A DNA stretch of 64,000 bases from a bacterium SCSIO 12844 (lineage in GTDB: Bacteria > Pseudomonadota > Gammaproteobacteria > Francisellales > Francisellaceae). A program made the position numbers and the translations under genes. Location of the stretch: the NCBI GenBank assembly GCA_024397935.1, contig CP073743.1:2356001-2420000 (forward strand), given 5' to 3'. This document shows, one piece after another, positions 18,903 to 28,325 of this stretch. Every line of letters starts with the position of its first letter. Within the stretch, counting starts at the first letter, position 1. The notes below the pieces were generated by a model, which did not search any database, was not told the DNA's origin, and saw only the letters and a list, made by a program, of their open reading frames with translations.

Positions 18903-20582
18903 ATGCTAAATTCACTAAGTATTGATCATTTCGCTATTATTGAATCGGGACATATTCATTTTAATCATGGTATGACTGTCATTACCGGGGAAACGGGTGC
19001 TGGTAAATCCATTTTACTTGATGCATTAGAATTAGCGCTTGGTGCTCGATGTGATAAAGCACTTTTAAATGAAAAAGAGAAAACAACCATTACTGCGGTC
19101 TTTGATATACAATCAATACAAAACGCCAAAAAATGGCTTAAAAATAATGAGCTTAATACTAATAATGATGAATGTATTTTAAGGCGCGTATTAAAAAAAG
19201 ATGGTTTATCCAAAGCCTATATTAATGGATTTCCTGTAACACTATCTCAAGTTAAAAATTTATCAAGGCTGTTAATTGGTATTTATGGTCAGCATGCACA
19301 TTATGATTTATTAAGTCCGAAAGAGCAGCTAATTAAATTAGATACTTATATGAATGAACCTAAGTTAGTTGATTCAGTTAAATCGAATTTTCATGCAATT
19401 GGATTAATCAACAAAGAACTTAATAAACTCTATTTAAAACAAAAACAGGCAGAAACTGAACAATCATTATTAGCTTATCAATTAAATGAACTAGATGAAC
19501 TATCACTTAATGCTGATGAAATTGAAACACTTAATCAACGCCAAAATGAGTTAGCACATGCTACAGAGCAACTCGATAAGCTACATCATATCTGTACTAA
19601 TTTATATGAAAATGATGAAAATTTAATTGGCCAACTAGATGAAATTATTTATTCACTTTCTCAAGCAAATTTCAATCAAAAAGCCATTGAAAGCCCGCTA
19701 CAAATGCTTGAACAAGCAAATTTACTCACTAAAGAAGCTTATGCTGAACTCAATCAATTAAAAAATAATATTGAGATTAATCCTGAAGCATTAGAAACCA
19801 TCAATGAACGCCTTTCACAAATCCATAATATTGCCAGAAAACATAAAATAGATATTCATCAACTTTACGATCATCAAAATCAGTTACAAAATCGTCTCAA
19901 TCAACTAAATACCATTGATAATGAAATTAAACAGTTACTAGATAAAAAAACACAAGCAGAAAATGAATATGACAAGGCTGCTAAAGTACTTTCTGATAAA
20001 CGTAGAAATGCTGCCAAATCATTTGCAAAACGAACGAAAGATCATATACGCAAGTTAAATATCCCAAAAGCAGAATTTGAAATTATCTTTACACCATTAA
20101 GTGACCGAAATGAAACTGGTATAGAAAACTGTGAGTTTATGATCTCATTTAATCAAGGGCAGCCTTTAATGCCAATTCAAAAAATTGCATCAGGTGGTGA
20201 GCTATCACGCATTGGATTAACTATTAATGTCATTGCTTGTGAAAAAGTAGCCCCACCTACTTTAATATTTGATGAAGTTGATGTTGGTATTAGTGGTGCA
20301 ACTGCTGAAATCGTTGGTCAATTACTATCAATTTTATCTAAAAAAGCGCAAATTTTATGTATTACACATCAAGCACAGGTTGCATCACAAGGCCATCAAC
20401 ATTTGCATGTTTATAAAAAACAAACAAATAATAAAACACGCTCCTTTATTAAAGAACTAGATAAAGATGAACGCATTAAAGCCATAGCTAATATTATTGG
20501 TGGTATTGATTTAACAAGCCAAACCATTGCCCATGCTAAAGAGATGATTGATAAATTTTCAGATCAAACCAACCCACAATGA
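18903..20582 (+). CDS. recN: DNA repair protein RecN (SMC-like ATPase)
   Basis: 559 residues, typical. RecN is an SMC-like ATPase that tethers DNA ends during double-strand-break repair. Visible: N-terminal LNSLSIDHFAIIE, Walker A GETGAGKS, a long coiled-coil middle (about 155-370) rich in Leu/Gln/Asn/Glu, the ABC signature ASGGELSRIGL and Walker B LIFDEVDVGISG, then ITHQAQVAS. Transcribed away from the pseudokinase operon. In E. coli recN is strongly SOS-induced, but no matching LexA box is visible here. Confidence 0.96.
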   Translation: MLNSLSIDHFAIIESGHIHFNHGMTVITGETGAGKSILLDALELALGARCDKALLNEKEKTTITAVFDIQSIQNAKKWLKNNELNTNNDECILRRVLKKDGLSKAYINGFPVTLSQVKNLSRLLIGIYGQHAHYDLLSPKEQLIKLDTYMNEPKLVDSVKSNFHAIGLINKELNKLYLKQKQAETEQSLLAYQLNELDELSLNADEIETLNQRQNELAHATEQLDKLHHICTNLYENDENLIGQLDEIIYSLSQANFNQKAIESPLQMLEQANLLTKEAYAELNQLKNNIEINPEALETINERLSQIHNIARKHKIDIHQLYDHQNQLQNRLNQLNTIDNEIKQLLDKKTQAENEYDKAAKVLSDKRRNAAKSFAKRTKDHIRKLNIPKAEFEIIFTPLSDRNETGIENCEFMISFNQGQPLMPIQKIASGGELSRIGLTINVIACEKVAPPTLIFDEVDVGISGATAEIVGQLLSILSKKAQILCITHQAQVASQGHQHLHVYKKQTNNKTRSFIKELDKDERIKAIANIIGGIDLTSQTIAHAKEMIDKFSDQTNPQ

Positions 20583-20659
20583 ATCACTCTGTGCTACAAT
20601 ACGCCGATAGAATACAAATAAAAATTTATCTTAAACTTAATACTATATAAGGTTTATCT

Positions 20660-22024
20660 ATGCATTATGATACCATTGTTATCGGAAGTGGCCCAGCTGG
20701 TGAAGGTGCTGCACTGAAATTGGCAAAATCTGGTAAAAATGTTGCAATCATTGAAGAGAAACGCTCCGTTGGTGGCAACTGTATCCACCGTGGCACCATT
20801 CCTTCAAAAGCATTACGCCATGCAGTAAAAGAATATGCATTTCACTCTAAATACCATGACTTTAGCTACACACAAATGCTTGAAAGCGCAAAAGAAGTTA
20901 TCAAACAACAAGTTGAATTACGAGTTGGCTTTTATAAACGTAATGATGTGACCATGCACCATGGTCATGCACAGTTTATTGATGCCAATACAATTCTAGT
21001 TACTGCCGATGATCATCAGACTGAGACATTAACAGCTGATAGCTTTGTTATTGCAACTGGCTCGCGTCCTTATCGACCTGAGGGTGTTGATTTTGATCAT
21101 CCAAGAATATTAGACAGTGATAAAGTACTTAACTTAAAAGAAAGCCCTAAGAGTATTACTATTTATGGTGCTGGTGTAATTGGCTGTGAATATGCTTCTA
21201 TTTTTAGAACGCTAAAAATGCGTGTCAATCTAATTAATACACGCAGTCAATTATTATCTTTTTTAGATGATGAGATTATTGATGCTTTAAGTTACCACTT
21301 AAGAGAGCAAGGCGTTAGAATTCGTCATAATGAGTCTTATAAATCTATTGTTGCTGATGATCATGGCATTACTCTAACTTTAAAGTCCAATAAAGTAATC
21401 CACTCAGACTACTTTTTATTTGCTCAAGGTAGAACAGGTAATACAGATCGTATGGGATTAGAAAAAATTCATATCAAAACTGACTCTCGGGGCTCTGTAG
21501 AAATTAATGAAAACTATCAAACATTAAATCATTCACATATTTACGCTGTTGGTGATGTGGTTGGTTATCCATCTCTAGCATCTGCTGCTTTTGATCAAGG
21601 TCGTTTTGCAGCAACGCATATTTTAGAAGGTCATTGCGACGCACATTTAGTTAAAGATATACCAACAGGTATTTACACACTGCCAGAAATATCTTCAGTT
21701 GGTAAAACTGAAAAAGAATTAACCGCTGAAAAAATACCCTATGAAATTGGTCACTCTTTTTTTAAAGATTTAGCCAGAGCACAAATTGCTGGTAGAAAAA
21801 CAGGTATGTTAAAGATTTTATTTCACAGAGAGAGTTTAAAAATTCTTGGTATTCATTGCTTTGGCAATCAAGCATCTGAAATTATTCATATTGGCCAAGC
21901 AATTATGTCACAAAAAGGTAAGGCTAATACATTAATGTACTTTGTTAATACTACCTTTAACTATCCAACAATGGCTGAAGCCTATCGCGTTGCCGCGTTA
22001 AATGGTTTAAATCGGTTGTATTAG
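20660..22024 (+). CDS. sthA: Soluble pyridine nucleotide transhydrogenase SthA
   Basis: 454 residues. SthA is a cytoplasmic flavoprotein that moves hydride between NADPH and NAD+, normally draining excess NADPH. Motifs: FAD-binding [20 protein letters not shown] at the N-terminus, [17 protein letters not shown] in place of the disulfide-bearing GGTCLNxGCIPSK of lipoamide dehydrogenases (second Cys replaced by Thr, diagnostic for SthA), NAD(P) site [17 protein letters not shown] site [17 protein letters not shown], and the C-terminal dimerisation domain. Possible -10 TACAAT near 20595. Not obviously in an operon. Confidence 0.95.
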   Translation: MHYDTIVIGSGPAGEGAALKLAKSGKNVAIIEEKRSVGGNCIHRGTIPSKALRHAVKEYAFHSKYHDFSYTQMLESAKEVIKQQVELRVGFYKRNDVTMHHGHAQFIDANTILVTADDHQTETLTADSFVIATGSRPYRPEGVDFDHPRILDSDKVLNLKESPKSITIYGAGVIGCEYASIFRTLKMRVNLINTRSQLLSFLDDEIIDALSYHLREQGVRIRHNESYKSIVADDHGITLTLKSNKVIHSDYFLFAQGRTGNTDRMGLEKIHIKTDSRGSVEINENYQTLNHSHIYAVGDVVGYPSLASAAFDQGRFAATHILEGHCDAHLVKDIPTGIYTLPEISSVGKTEKELTAEKIPYEIGHSFFKDLARAQIAGRKTGMLKILFHRESLKILGIHCFGNQASEIIHIGQAIMSQKGKANTLMYFVNTTFNYPTMAEAYRVAALNGLNRLY

Positions 22025-22071
22025 ATCCTATTGATCTTTCAATTAATACTGATTATCTAACAAGAAAAACC

Positions 22072-22269
22072 TCACGCAAATTTATACCATTTGTAGAGAC
22101 GTCGATTTGATTGAATGATTTGTTCAATCTTATCACTATCTAATGCATCAATATATTCATCCAATGTCACAATATCTAAACATGGAAAAGCACCTGTCTT
22201 TATTGTATTGCCACGTACTAGTTTTTTAGCACAAATAATTGCTGGTGTAGTAGGTATTTTTATTATCAA
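22072..22269 (-). pseudogene. Remnant of a saccharopine dehydrogenase-family gene (3' end only)
   Basis: A 65-residue minus-strand reading from a TTG, with no upstream body, resembles the C-terminal end of saccharopine dehydrogenase-family oxidoreductases: TPAIICAKKLVRGNTIKTGA followed by FPCLDIVTLDEYIDAL. The frame is closed upstream by a stop shortly before the TTG, and the N-terminal NAD-binding domain is missing. So only the last part of an ancestral ~400-residue gene appears to survive. Assignment is by pattern memory. Confidence 0.5.
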
Positions 22270-22423
22270 ACAAATTAATTATAGAAATATCAAGACAATC
22301 CTAAAGCCATTTCGATATTATACTTTATTTCACCTATTAAATATTATTGTTATAGTCAGCTTATTAATTGTCATTTATATGATGGTAACAAAACTTCAAA
22401 TGCAGTATCCTCAATTAAAATGA
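22115..22423 (+). other. Doubtful ORF whose 3' part encodes a membrane helix
   Basis: 102 codons; the first ~50 are antisense to the saccharopine dehydrogenase remnant and look non-coding, while the last ~50 contain a plausible transmembrane helix (about residues 70-92: YTLFHLLNIIVIVSLLIVIY). It stops 16 bases before the next gene. This may be the tail of another decayed gene brought next to the remnant by a deletion, or a short membrane protein with an alternative start near 22250. I cannot decide. Confidence 0.25.
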
Positions 22424-22439
22424 TGAATTGGAAATTTAA

Positions 22440-23237
22440 ATGCATTTATTAGACTATGAGATTTGGATTCGCTTAGGCGCATTTTTTAGTATTTTTGTTA
22501 TTATGGGCATGTTAGAGATCATTATTCCAAAGCGTCAATTAGCAATTAAAAAACCAACACGCTGGTTTAATAATATTACGATTGTCATTTTAAATAGTAT
22601 TATCTTAAAAATTCTCTTTCCCACTGCAGCTATAGGGGTTGCATTATGGGCAAATTCACAACAATTTGGTTTATTTTATTATCTAAATCCACCCTTTTAT
22701 CTATCAGTTATTCTATCTATTATTTTTTTAGATTTTGTCATTTATTTACAACATGTTATCTTTCATGCTTTACCGATTCTATGGCGCTTTCATCGTGTAC
22801 ACCATATTGATCAAGATATTGATGTAACCACAGGTTTACGATTTCATCCAGGTGAGATTATTCTGTCATTATTAATTAAATTTGCAGCAATTATATTTAT
22901 TGGTGCGCCAGCTGTTAGTGTGCTTTTATTTGAAGTAATCTTAAATGCAACTTCAATGTTTAATCATAGTAATATTCATTTAAATCGCTTATTTGATAAA
23001 TTACTACGTAGTTTTATTGTAACACCTGATATGCATCGCATTCATCACTCGGTCATTACCAAAGAGACGAATAGTAATTATGGTTTTAATCTATCGATAT
23101 GGGATCGCCTATTTGGCACTTATCGCAAACAACCTAAAAAAGGCCATCAACAAATGCAAATTGGTCTAGCACCTTATAGAAACCCACATCAAACACAAAG
23201 AATACTATCAATGCTTTGGTTTCCGTTTGTGAAATAA
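22440..23237 (+). CDS. Fatty acid hydroxylase / sterol desaturase family membrane protein
   Basis: 265 residues, four or five hydrophobic segments and the histidine boxes of the membrane di-iron hydroxylase family: HVIFH (105-109), HRVHH (118-122), FHPGE (136) and HRIHHS near 200. These residues bind the two irons that activate oxygen for hydroxylation or desaturation of a lipid. Bacterial members act on diverse lipids and substrates cannot be predicted. The C-terminal WDRLFGTYR is typical. It is intact although it sits between two decayed loci. A small imperfect hairpin follows its stop. Confidence 0.85.
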   Translation: MHLLDYEIWIRLGAFFSIFVIMGMLEIIIPKRQLAIKKPTRWFNNITIVILNSIILKILFPTAAIGVALWANSQQFGLFYYLNPPFYLSVILSIIFLDFVIYLQHVIFHALPILWRFHRVHHIDQDIDVTTGLRFHPGEIILSLLIKFAAIIFIGAPAVSVLLFEVILNATSMFNHSNIHLNRLFDKLLRSFIVTPDMHRIHHSVITKETNSNYGFNLSIWDRLFGTYRKQPKKGHQQMQIGLAPYRNPHQTQRILSMLWFPFVK

Positions 23238-23253
23238 GTTCTATACTCTCTAA

Positions 23254-23271
23254 GGCGCGATGAATCGCACC
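23254..23271. repeat. Short palindromic element after the hydroxylase gene
   Basis: GGCGCGAT-GA-ATCGCACC, 7 of 8 paired positions, GC-rich in an AT-rich setting. It lacks a following T-run, so it is a weak terminator at best. Its tail CCTCTACA recurs after the hairpin at 26879-26901, suggesting two degenerate copies of a dispersed palindrome. Confidence 0.35.
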
Positions 23272-23284
23272 TCTACAACCCTAA

Positions 23285-23733
23285 CTATGCAAGACCACAC
23301 TTTAGATTTAATGGTACTGCAATATCCATATACTTTGGATTTGCTAAATTTAGATTGTTCATAATTTCAGCATATTCATCAGCTGAATTCACTTGAAGCC
23401 TTGGATTAAAGTTTTTCTCTTCCCATATTGTACTTGAAGTACTTCCATTATAATCATGTGCGGGATAGACAAGCGTATTTTCATCTAATCTAAATAATTT
23501 ATTAGTAATGCTATCATACTGAACATAGGGGCAACCATTTTGAAAATCCGTTCTTCCAGAGCCTCTAATCAATAATGTATCTCCCGTAAATACTTTATTA
23601 TCAATTAAATAACTATATGAATCATCAGTATTCCAGGTGTATAAATTGACTCTAATACAATGCCATCAAAATTGATTTTTTCAGCATCTTTTAATTTCAA
23701 AGAAACCAGTTCTACTTGAGCTTTTTCGCCCAT
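23285..23733 (-). pseudogene. Decayed persulfide dioxygenase (ETHE1-like metallo-beta-lactamase fold)
   Basis: The minus strand encodes the second half of an ETHE1-type glutathione persulfide dioxygenase in two frames. The first piece (23733 to about 23632) ends in YTPG; the second (from about 23634) continues NTDDSYSYLIDNKVFTGDTL, then RGSGRTDF and YPAHDYNG, both family hallmarks. One base is missing inside the TPGHT iron-ligand motif, destroying the His codon and shifting frame. The first ~90 residues with the HxHxDH metal site are absent. So the gene is doubly broken. Persulfide dioxygenase oxidises sulfane sulfur to sulfite; that activity must be absent or encoded elsewhere. Confidence 0.75.
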
Positions 23734-23810
23734 ATAATATTATGTTAATTTCAAAATTAATATGAACTTGAAGTTAACATATTGCAAGTGGTATGTCTTT
23801 GAAAAACAAT

Positions 23811-23839
23811 TTGACAAATGATACGCATCACCGTATCGT
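23811..23839 (+). promoter_or_regulatory. Putative promoter with internal palindrome for RNase T2-cpdB
   Basis: TTGACA (23811-23816, perfect -35) is followed after 17 bases by TATCGT (23834-23839, four of six matches to -10). The palindrome GATACG-N6-CGTATC (23820-23837) fills the spacer and overlaps the -10, where a repressor would block RNA polymerase. The RNase T2 start lies about 40 bases downstream of the -10, and AGAAAGGAA provides the ribosome site. Confidence 0.5.
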
Positions 23840-23879
23840 CAACTTAATTTAATTATTTCATCAGAAAGGAATTTAACCG

Positions 23880-24881
23880 ATGAAATGCTTTAAAAATTAT
23901 ACCTCTATCATACAAATAGCGCTAATTAGCATTACGTTTATTCCGCTTAATATCAATGCATCCCCCTTATCTGGTACATTTGATGTCACAGCTGAATCTT
24001 GTCCCGCCTACGTATCAAAAAATAAACAAACAAATCCAGGAGATATCACTATCTCAAAAGGTGAAACATATGATATTACTGAAGGTAATACTGACGAAAA
24101 CCCATCCTGGTATCGCTTATATATTGTTAATGCACCTGAAAATACTTTACGCTGGGTTAGTCAATCTTGTGGTATTGCACATGTTGATCCAACTTCAAGC
24201 TGTGTACAACAACCTGGTAAAGCAGATAGCTATGTACTCGCTTTAAGCTGGCAAAGTGGTTTTTGTCAAACTTATGGTTATAAACAAGGTAAACCTGAAT
24301 GTTTAGATTTTCCAAAAGATAATTATAATGCAACACATTTTAGTCTGCATGGCTTATGGCCCAATCAAAATGCTTGTGGTACTAATTATGGTTTTTGCAA
24401 TACAAAAAAAGAAAGTAGTTTTTGTGACTACAACCCATTACAACTTGATAATGATACCTCAACTAATCTATTACGGTTAATGCCAAGCTATGCACATGGT
24501 TCATGCCTTGAACGTTATGAATGGAATAAACATGGTAGCTGCCAATTACTCAATCAAAATGACTATTATGATCAAGCTATCGAACTAATTGATGAAATCA
24601 ACAATTCAAAAAACTTAATGCTATTTATTGATAGTCATATCGGTAAATCTATGACAATTTCTGAATTTAACAATGAGTTTGATCAAGCATTTGGAAAAGG
24701 TGCCAGTGACAAAGTCTATCTTGGTTGTCAGAATAATATGTTAGTTGATGTCTATGTCAACCTACCATTACTCAATGGTATTAATTTACCACATCTAGCT
24801 GAATTATTACCATTAGCTAATCATGCAAAAAATGATAATTGCCCTGAAACATTCATGATTTCTGACTTTCATACAAGCTAG
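23880..24881 (+). CDS. Ribonuclease T2 family, secreted, with N-terminal extra domain
   Basis: 333 residues with a signal peptide (about 1-28). The RNase T2 domain (about 115-325) carries both active-site motifs: FSLHGLWPNQ (His157) and EWNKHGSC (Glu214, His218); many cysteines indicate periplasmic disulfides. The enzyme cuts RNA non-specifically through 2',3'-cyclic phosphates. Residues ~30-105 form an additional domain with paired cysteines and a WYRLYI...RWVSQSCG pattern that resembles an SH3-like fold; this part is inference. Downstream cpdB would hydrolyse the cyclic products, so the pair would scavenge RNA. Well-formed promoter and ribosome site. Confidence 0.9.
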   Translation: MKCFKNYTSIIQIALISITFIPLNINASPLSGTFDVTAESCPAYVSKNKQTNPGDITISKGETYDITEGNTDENPSWYRLYIVNAPENTLRWVSQSCGIAHVDPTSSCVQQPGKADSYVLALSWQSGFCQTYGYKQGKPECLDFPKDNYNATHFSLHGLWPNQNACGTNYGFCNTKKESSFCDYNPLQLDNDTSTNLLRLMPSYAHGSCLERYEWNKHGSCQLLNQNDYYDQAIELIDEINNSKNLMLFIDSHIGKSMTISEFNNEFDQAFGKGASDKVYLGCQNNMLVDVYVNLPLLNGINLPHLAELLPLANHAKNDNCPETFMISDFHTS

Positions 24882-24914
24882 CTTCAATACTTTTAAAAAG
24901 GAATAAATATCAAT

Positions 24915-26857
24915 ATGAAATATCTATATAGCATTGTATTTGCTTTAGTATTTTTTAAACCATTATTTGCACAAACCATTGATTTACAGATACTAGAGAC
25001 AACTGATTTACACAGCTACTTCGATAATTATGATTATTATCAAGATAAATCATCAAATCAGTTTGGCTTAGCATTAACCGCCAGTTTAATTAAACAACAA
25101 CAAGCTAAAAACAAAAATACCATCCTAGTTGATAATGGCGATATTCTACAAGGTAATCCTATGGGCGATTATGTTTACCATAAAGGCCTAGATACAGAGG
25201 GGTTACATCCAGCTTATAAAGCACTGAATCAACTGAATTATAGTGTTGCAAACTTAGGTAATCATGATTTTAATTTTGGGCTTGACTATTTAAATAAGGC
25301 AATATCTGGCGCTAATTTTCCCTATATTAATGCTAATGTCTACTATGATGATGGTCACAGAAAACCATTAAAACCTTATTTCCGACAATATTTAATTAAA
25401 TCTATACAGCTGATAGATACAAAAGGCAAAAAGCATACGCTTAAAATTGGTTTTATTGGTTTTGTACCGCCACAGATTATGCTTTGGGATAAACAAAATT
25501 TACAAGGAAAAGTTGTTGTTCGTGATATAATTGAAGTAGCTAAAGAATTAGTACCTAAGATGAAACAACAAGGTGCAGATTTAATTATTGCAATCCCTCA
25601 CTCTGGCTTATCCAATGAGCCTTATCATAAAGGTATTGAAAACGCCGTATACTACTTATCTCAAATTAAAGGCATTAATATCATCCTATTTGGTCATAGT
25701 CATGGCGTATTTCCATCTAATGACTTTAAAAATATACCTAATGTGAATCTTAAAAACGGAACAATTAATGGTGTTTATGCAACCATGCCAGGCTATTGGG
25801 GTAGTCATCTTGGCGTTATTAATCTTATCTTATCAAATAAAGATGGTAAATGGGTAATTCAATCAGGCAAAGCTCAGTCTATTTCTGTTGCTAAAAGTAA
25901 ACTTAAACCCAACAAAGCCATTCTTTTAGCATTACAATCTGATCATAATGGCACTGTCAAGTATATGAATCAAGCCGTTGGTTATAGTCATATTCCTTTA
26001 AATTCATTTTTAGCATTAATACAGTTTTCGCCTTCAATTCGCATCATTAATGATGCTCAAATTAGCTATATCAAATCAATCATTAAAAAAGATAAGCAAT
26101 ATAAAAATCTACCAATATTAGCTGCAATGGCACCTTTTAAAGCAGGTAATCGCCATAATGATCCTAATGGCTATGTTAATGTTGCTCAAGGTCAGTTATC
26201 ACTTAAAAACATCTCAGATTTATATGCATACCCTAATACATTAGTTGCGCTTAAAATTAATGGCCAACAATTAAAAGAATGGCTTGAGTGTGCAAGTGGT
26301 CAATTTAACCAAATTAACCCTAATATAACCAAAAAGCAAAACCTGATTAATTGGCAATATCGAACTTATAATTTTGATATTATCGATGGTATCAATTATC
26401 AAATTAACGTTACTAAAGCACCTCGCTATGATAATGAGTGTCATGTAATCAATCCAAATAGCAGCGAATTGAAAAGCTAAGCTATCATGGCAAACCAATT
26501 AAAAATGATCAATTATTTATTTTATCAACGAATAATTATCGTGCATTTGGCAAATCGTTTGCTGGCACTAAAAAACCTATTATCGTTTATCAATCTGCTG
26601 ATAGTCTACGTGAAATAGTAAGTCATTACATTACTGAAAAATCTAAAAAACACCAAAGCCTAGTATCATCATTAAAACCCAATTGGTCTATTGCACCTAT
26701 TTATAGTCAAGCTAACTTAGATATTATATTTGAAAGTGCACCAACTAAAGAAGCCAAAAATTATATTCTCAAACATGCTCAATACCCAGTTACTGCTCAA
26801 GGTATTAACCAATTAGGCTTTGAGGTTTATAAAATTGATTTAACTAAGCCTATCTAA
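24915..26857 (+). pseudogene. cpdB: cpdB, 2',3'-cyclic-nucleotide phosphodiesterase/3'-nucleotidase, single-base frameshift
   Basis: The first frame (24915-26480, 521 codons) has a signal peptide, ILETTDLHSYF and GNHDFNFGLDYL metallophosphatase motifs, GHSHG, and most of the 5'-nucleotidase C-terminal domain, then stops at ELKS. The missing end continues in another frame: SYHGKPI, FILSTNNYRAFGKSFAGT, NWSIAPI, LGFEVYKIDLTK, stop at 26857. These match the E. coli CpdB C-terminus. The total is 1943 bases; adding one base gives exactly 648 codons, i.e. 647 residues, the E. coli length. The loss lies near 26466-26470 (AGCAGCGAATT, probably once AGCAGCCGAATT). Either a recent pseudogene or a sequencing error; the C-terminal substrate pocket would be lost. 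Confidence 0.88.
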
Positions 26858-26878
26858 AGAGCTATTAGCATAAGCATC

Positions 26879-26901
26879 GAGGCACAATAAATTAATGCCT
26901 C
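26879..26901. repeat. Short inverted repeat between cpdB and the convergent orphan gene
   Basis: GAGGCA-N11-TGCCTC, a perfect 6-bp stem, between two convergent genes. It could be a weak bidirectional terminator, but it has no T-run. The following CTACA matches the tail of the element at 23254-23271. Confidence 0.35.
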
Positions 26902-26906
26902 TACAC

Positions 26907-27713
26907 TTAAAATGTATAAATTTTTTCTTTTGACTGCTCATCAGGCATTAAGTTTATTTGCTTTATTTCACTATCATTTTTAGTTTGATAGGTTCTTTTA
27001 GCTGCAACTTTGCGTAAATATTGGTTTGGGTCACGTATCGAAAATGTACACGTGACTGTATCATCTATATATTTTTCAATAAATGGGTAGTATTGAGCCA
27101 AAACTGTAATAACTTTATCATATTTTTCTGGATGCAAAATTTCGTTTAAAGAGTTCATTTTATGATCTAATTGAATTTCAAACTGGTAATCAGCCCATGG
27201 ATCAGAAATAATCACAGACTGCTTATCTAAGCCTAAAACAATTGTCACATCATGATAATTTGTAATACCAAAAAGCCTTGTTTCTAAACCTGCTTGTTCT
27301 AATAAATGGCATAAACACATTGCTTGAGATGTACAATTTGCATAGCTAAGTTCTACCACTTGATTATAAAATTCAGCTAAGCTTAAACAATTTAGCTGTA
27401 GATACTTTATCCTTGCATCTAATTGATGGAAATCAAAACATAGATCACTTGCTTTACGCATCCTATCTTTAGCAATTATTTTTTCTAATAAATAGTCTAC
27501 TTTATCATCAGAAATCAAAATTTTTGCTTGCTTAATTGTTTGCTTTAATTGCTTTTGATAAGCTATTTGATAACTATTTTGACGCTCAGCTGTTAAACAA
27601 GTTTGTTCACTTAAACCATTAATATAACCTATTCGACTTAACTGAATATTATAAATTACTTCATCTTTTTTACGAAGAACAAATTGATTTAAGTCTCTGT
27701 AATCCTTTGGCAT
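26907..27713 (-). CDS. Orphan protein with Cys-His-Asp (papain/transglutaminase-like) pattern
   Basis: 268 residues from the ATG at 27713; the frame opens four codons earlier at a TTG. No signal peptide or membrane helix. The core reads NCTSQAMCLCHLLEQAG (Cys127 at a helix start), ITNYHDVTIVLGL (His154) and VIISDPWAD (Asp171). This C...H...DPW order and spacing is that of papain-like/transglutaminase-like cysteine peptidases and is frequent in secreted bacterial effectors, where DPW is common. The N-terminal 110 residues are helical and polar. Function as a peptidase or effector is inference; I recognise no named family. Confidence 0.6.
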   Translation of the reverse strand: MPKDYRDLNQFVLRKKDEVIYNIQLSRIGYINGLSEQTCLTAERQNSYQIAYQKQLKQTIKQAKILISDDKVDYLLEKIIAKDRMRKASDLCFDFHQLDARIKYLQLNCLSLAEFYNQVVELSYANCTSQAMCLCHLLEQAGLETRLFGITNYHDVTIVLGLDKQSVIISDPWADYQFEIQLDHKMNSLNEILHPEKYDKVITVLAQYYPFIEKYIDDTVTCTFSIRDPNQYLRKVAAKRTYQTKNDSEIKQINLMPDEQSKEKIYTF

Positions 27714-27931
27714 TTTACAACCCAACCTATTGTTATATAAAACTCACACACCTACACAAAATACAGCCACACACTGTATAAATTTGATTTCAAAATGTAC
27801 TAATTATTTTTAGTTACGTCAATTTTTATTTAGCAATAATTAATTTATCTAAGTTTTTACAGTTACATTATAACTTAAAGTTGATACAATCAAAGCGCTT
27901 AACTAAATGATTAAAAAATGGATTTTCAACA

Positions 27932-28315
27932 ATGGCAATTAGTATCTGGTGTATTGTTATCGCCTGTTTATTACCGTATCTATGGATTGTAATAGCAAAA
28001 TGCAAAAAAGGTTATCTTGCACACAATCATGCACCGAGGTTATTTTTACAAAAGTTACACGGTTATAGACAAAGAGCGCATTGGGCAAGTCAAAATAGTT
28101 TTGAAGCATTACCTATTTTTGTAGCTGCGATTTTATCAGCTCACATACTGGGTAATATAAATCTATCAACCCTTAATATGCTCGCGATCAGTTATCTTAT
28201 ATTTCGAGTAATTTATGGTGTTTTATATCTACTTAATTTAGCCACATTAAGATCTTTAGCTTGGACGATCGCCTTGGTAATTAATATTGTGATTTTTTTG
28301 ATACCGCTTATATAA
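27932..28315 (+). CDS. MAPEG family membrane protein
   Basis: 127 residues with four transmembrane helices and the MAPEG signature RAHWASQNSFEALPIFVAAI (about residues 47-66). MAPEG proteins include microsomal glutathione transferases; bacterial short members are mostly uncharacterised, and glutathione-dependent detoxification is the usual guess. Divergent from the Cys-His-Asp orphan, with about 200 bases between. Family assignment firm, activity not. Confidence 0.85.
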   Translation: MAISIWCIVIACLLPYLWIVIAKCKKGYLAHNHAPRLFLQKLHGYRQRAHWASQNSFEALPIFVAAILSAHILGNINLSTLNMLAISYLIFRVIYGVLYLLNLATLRSLAWTIALVINIVIFLIPLI

Positions 28316-28325
28316 AAATTTAAAA

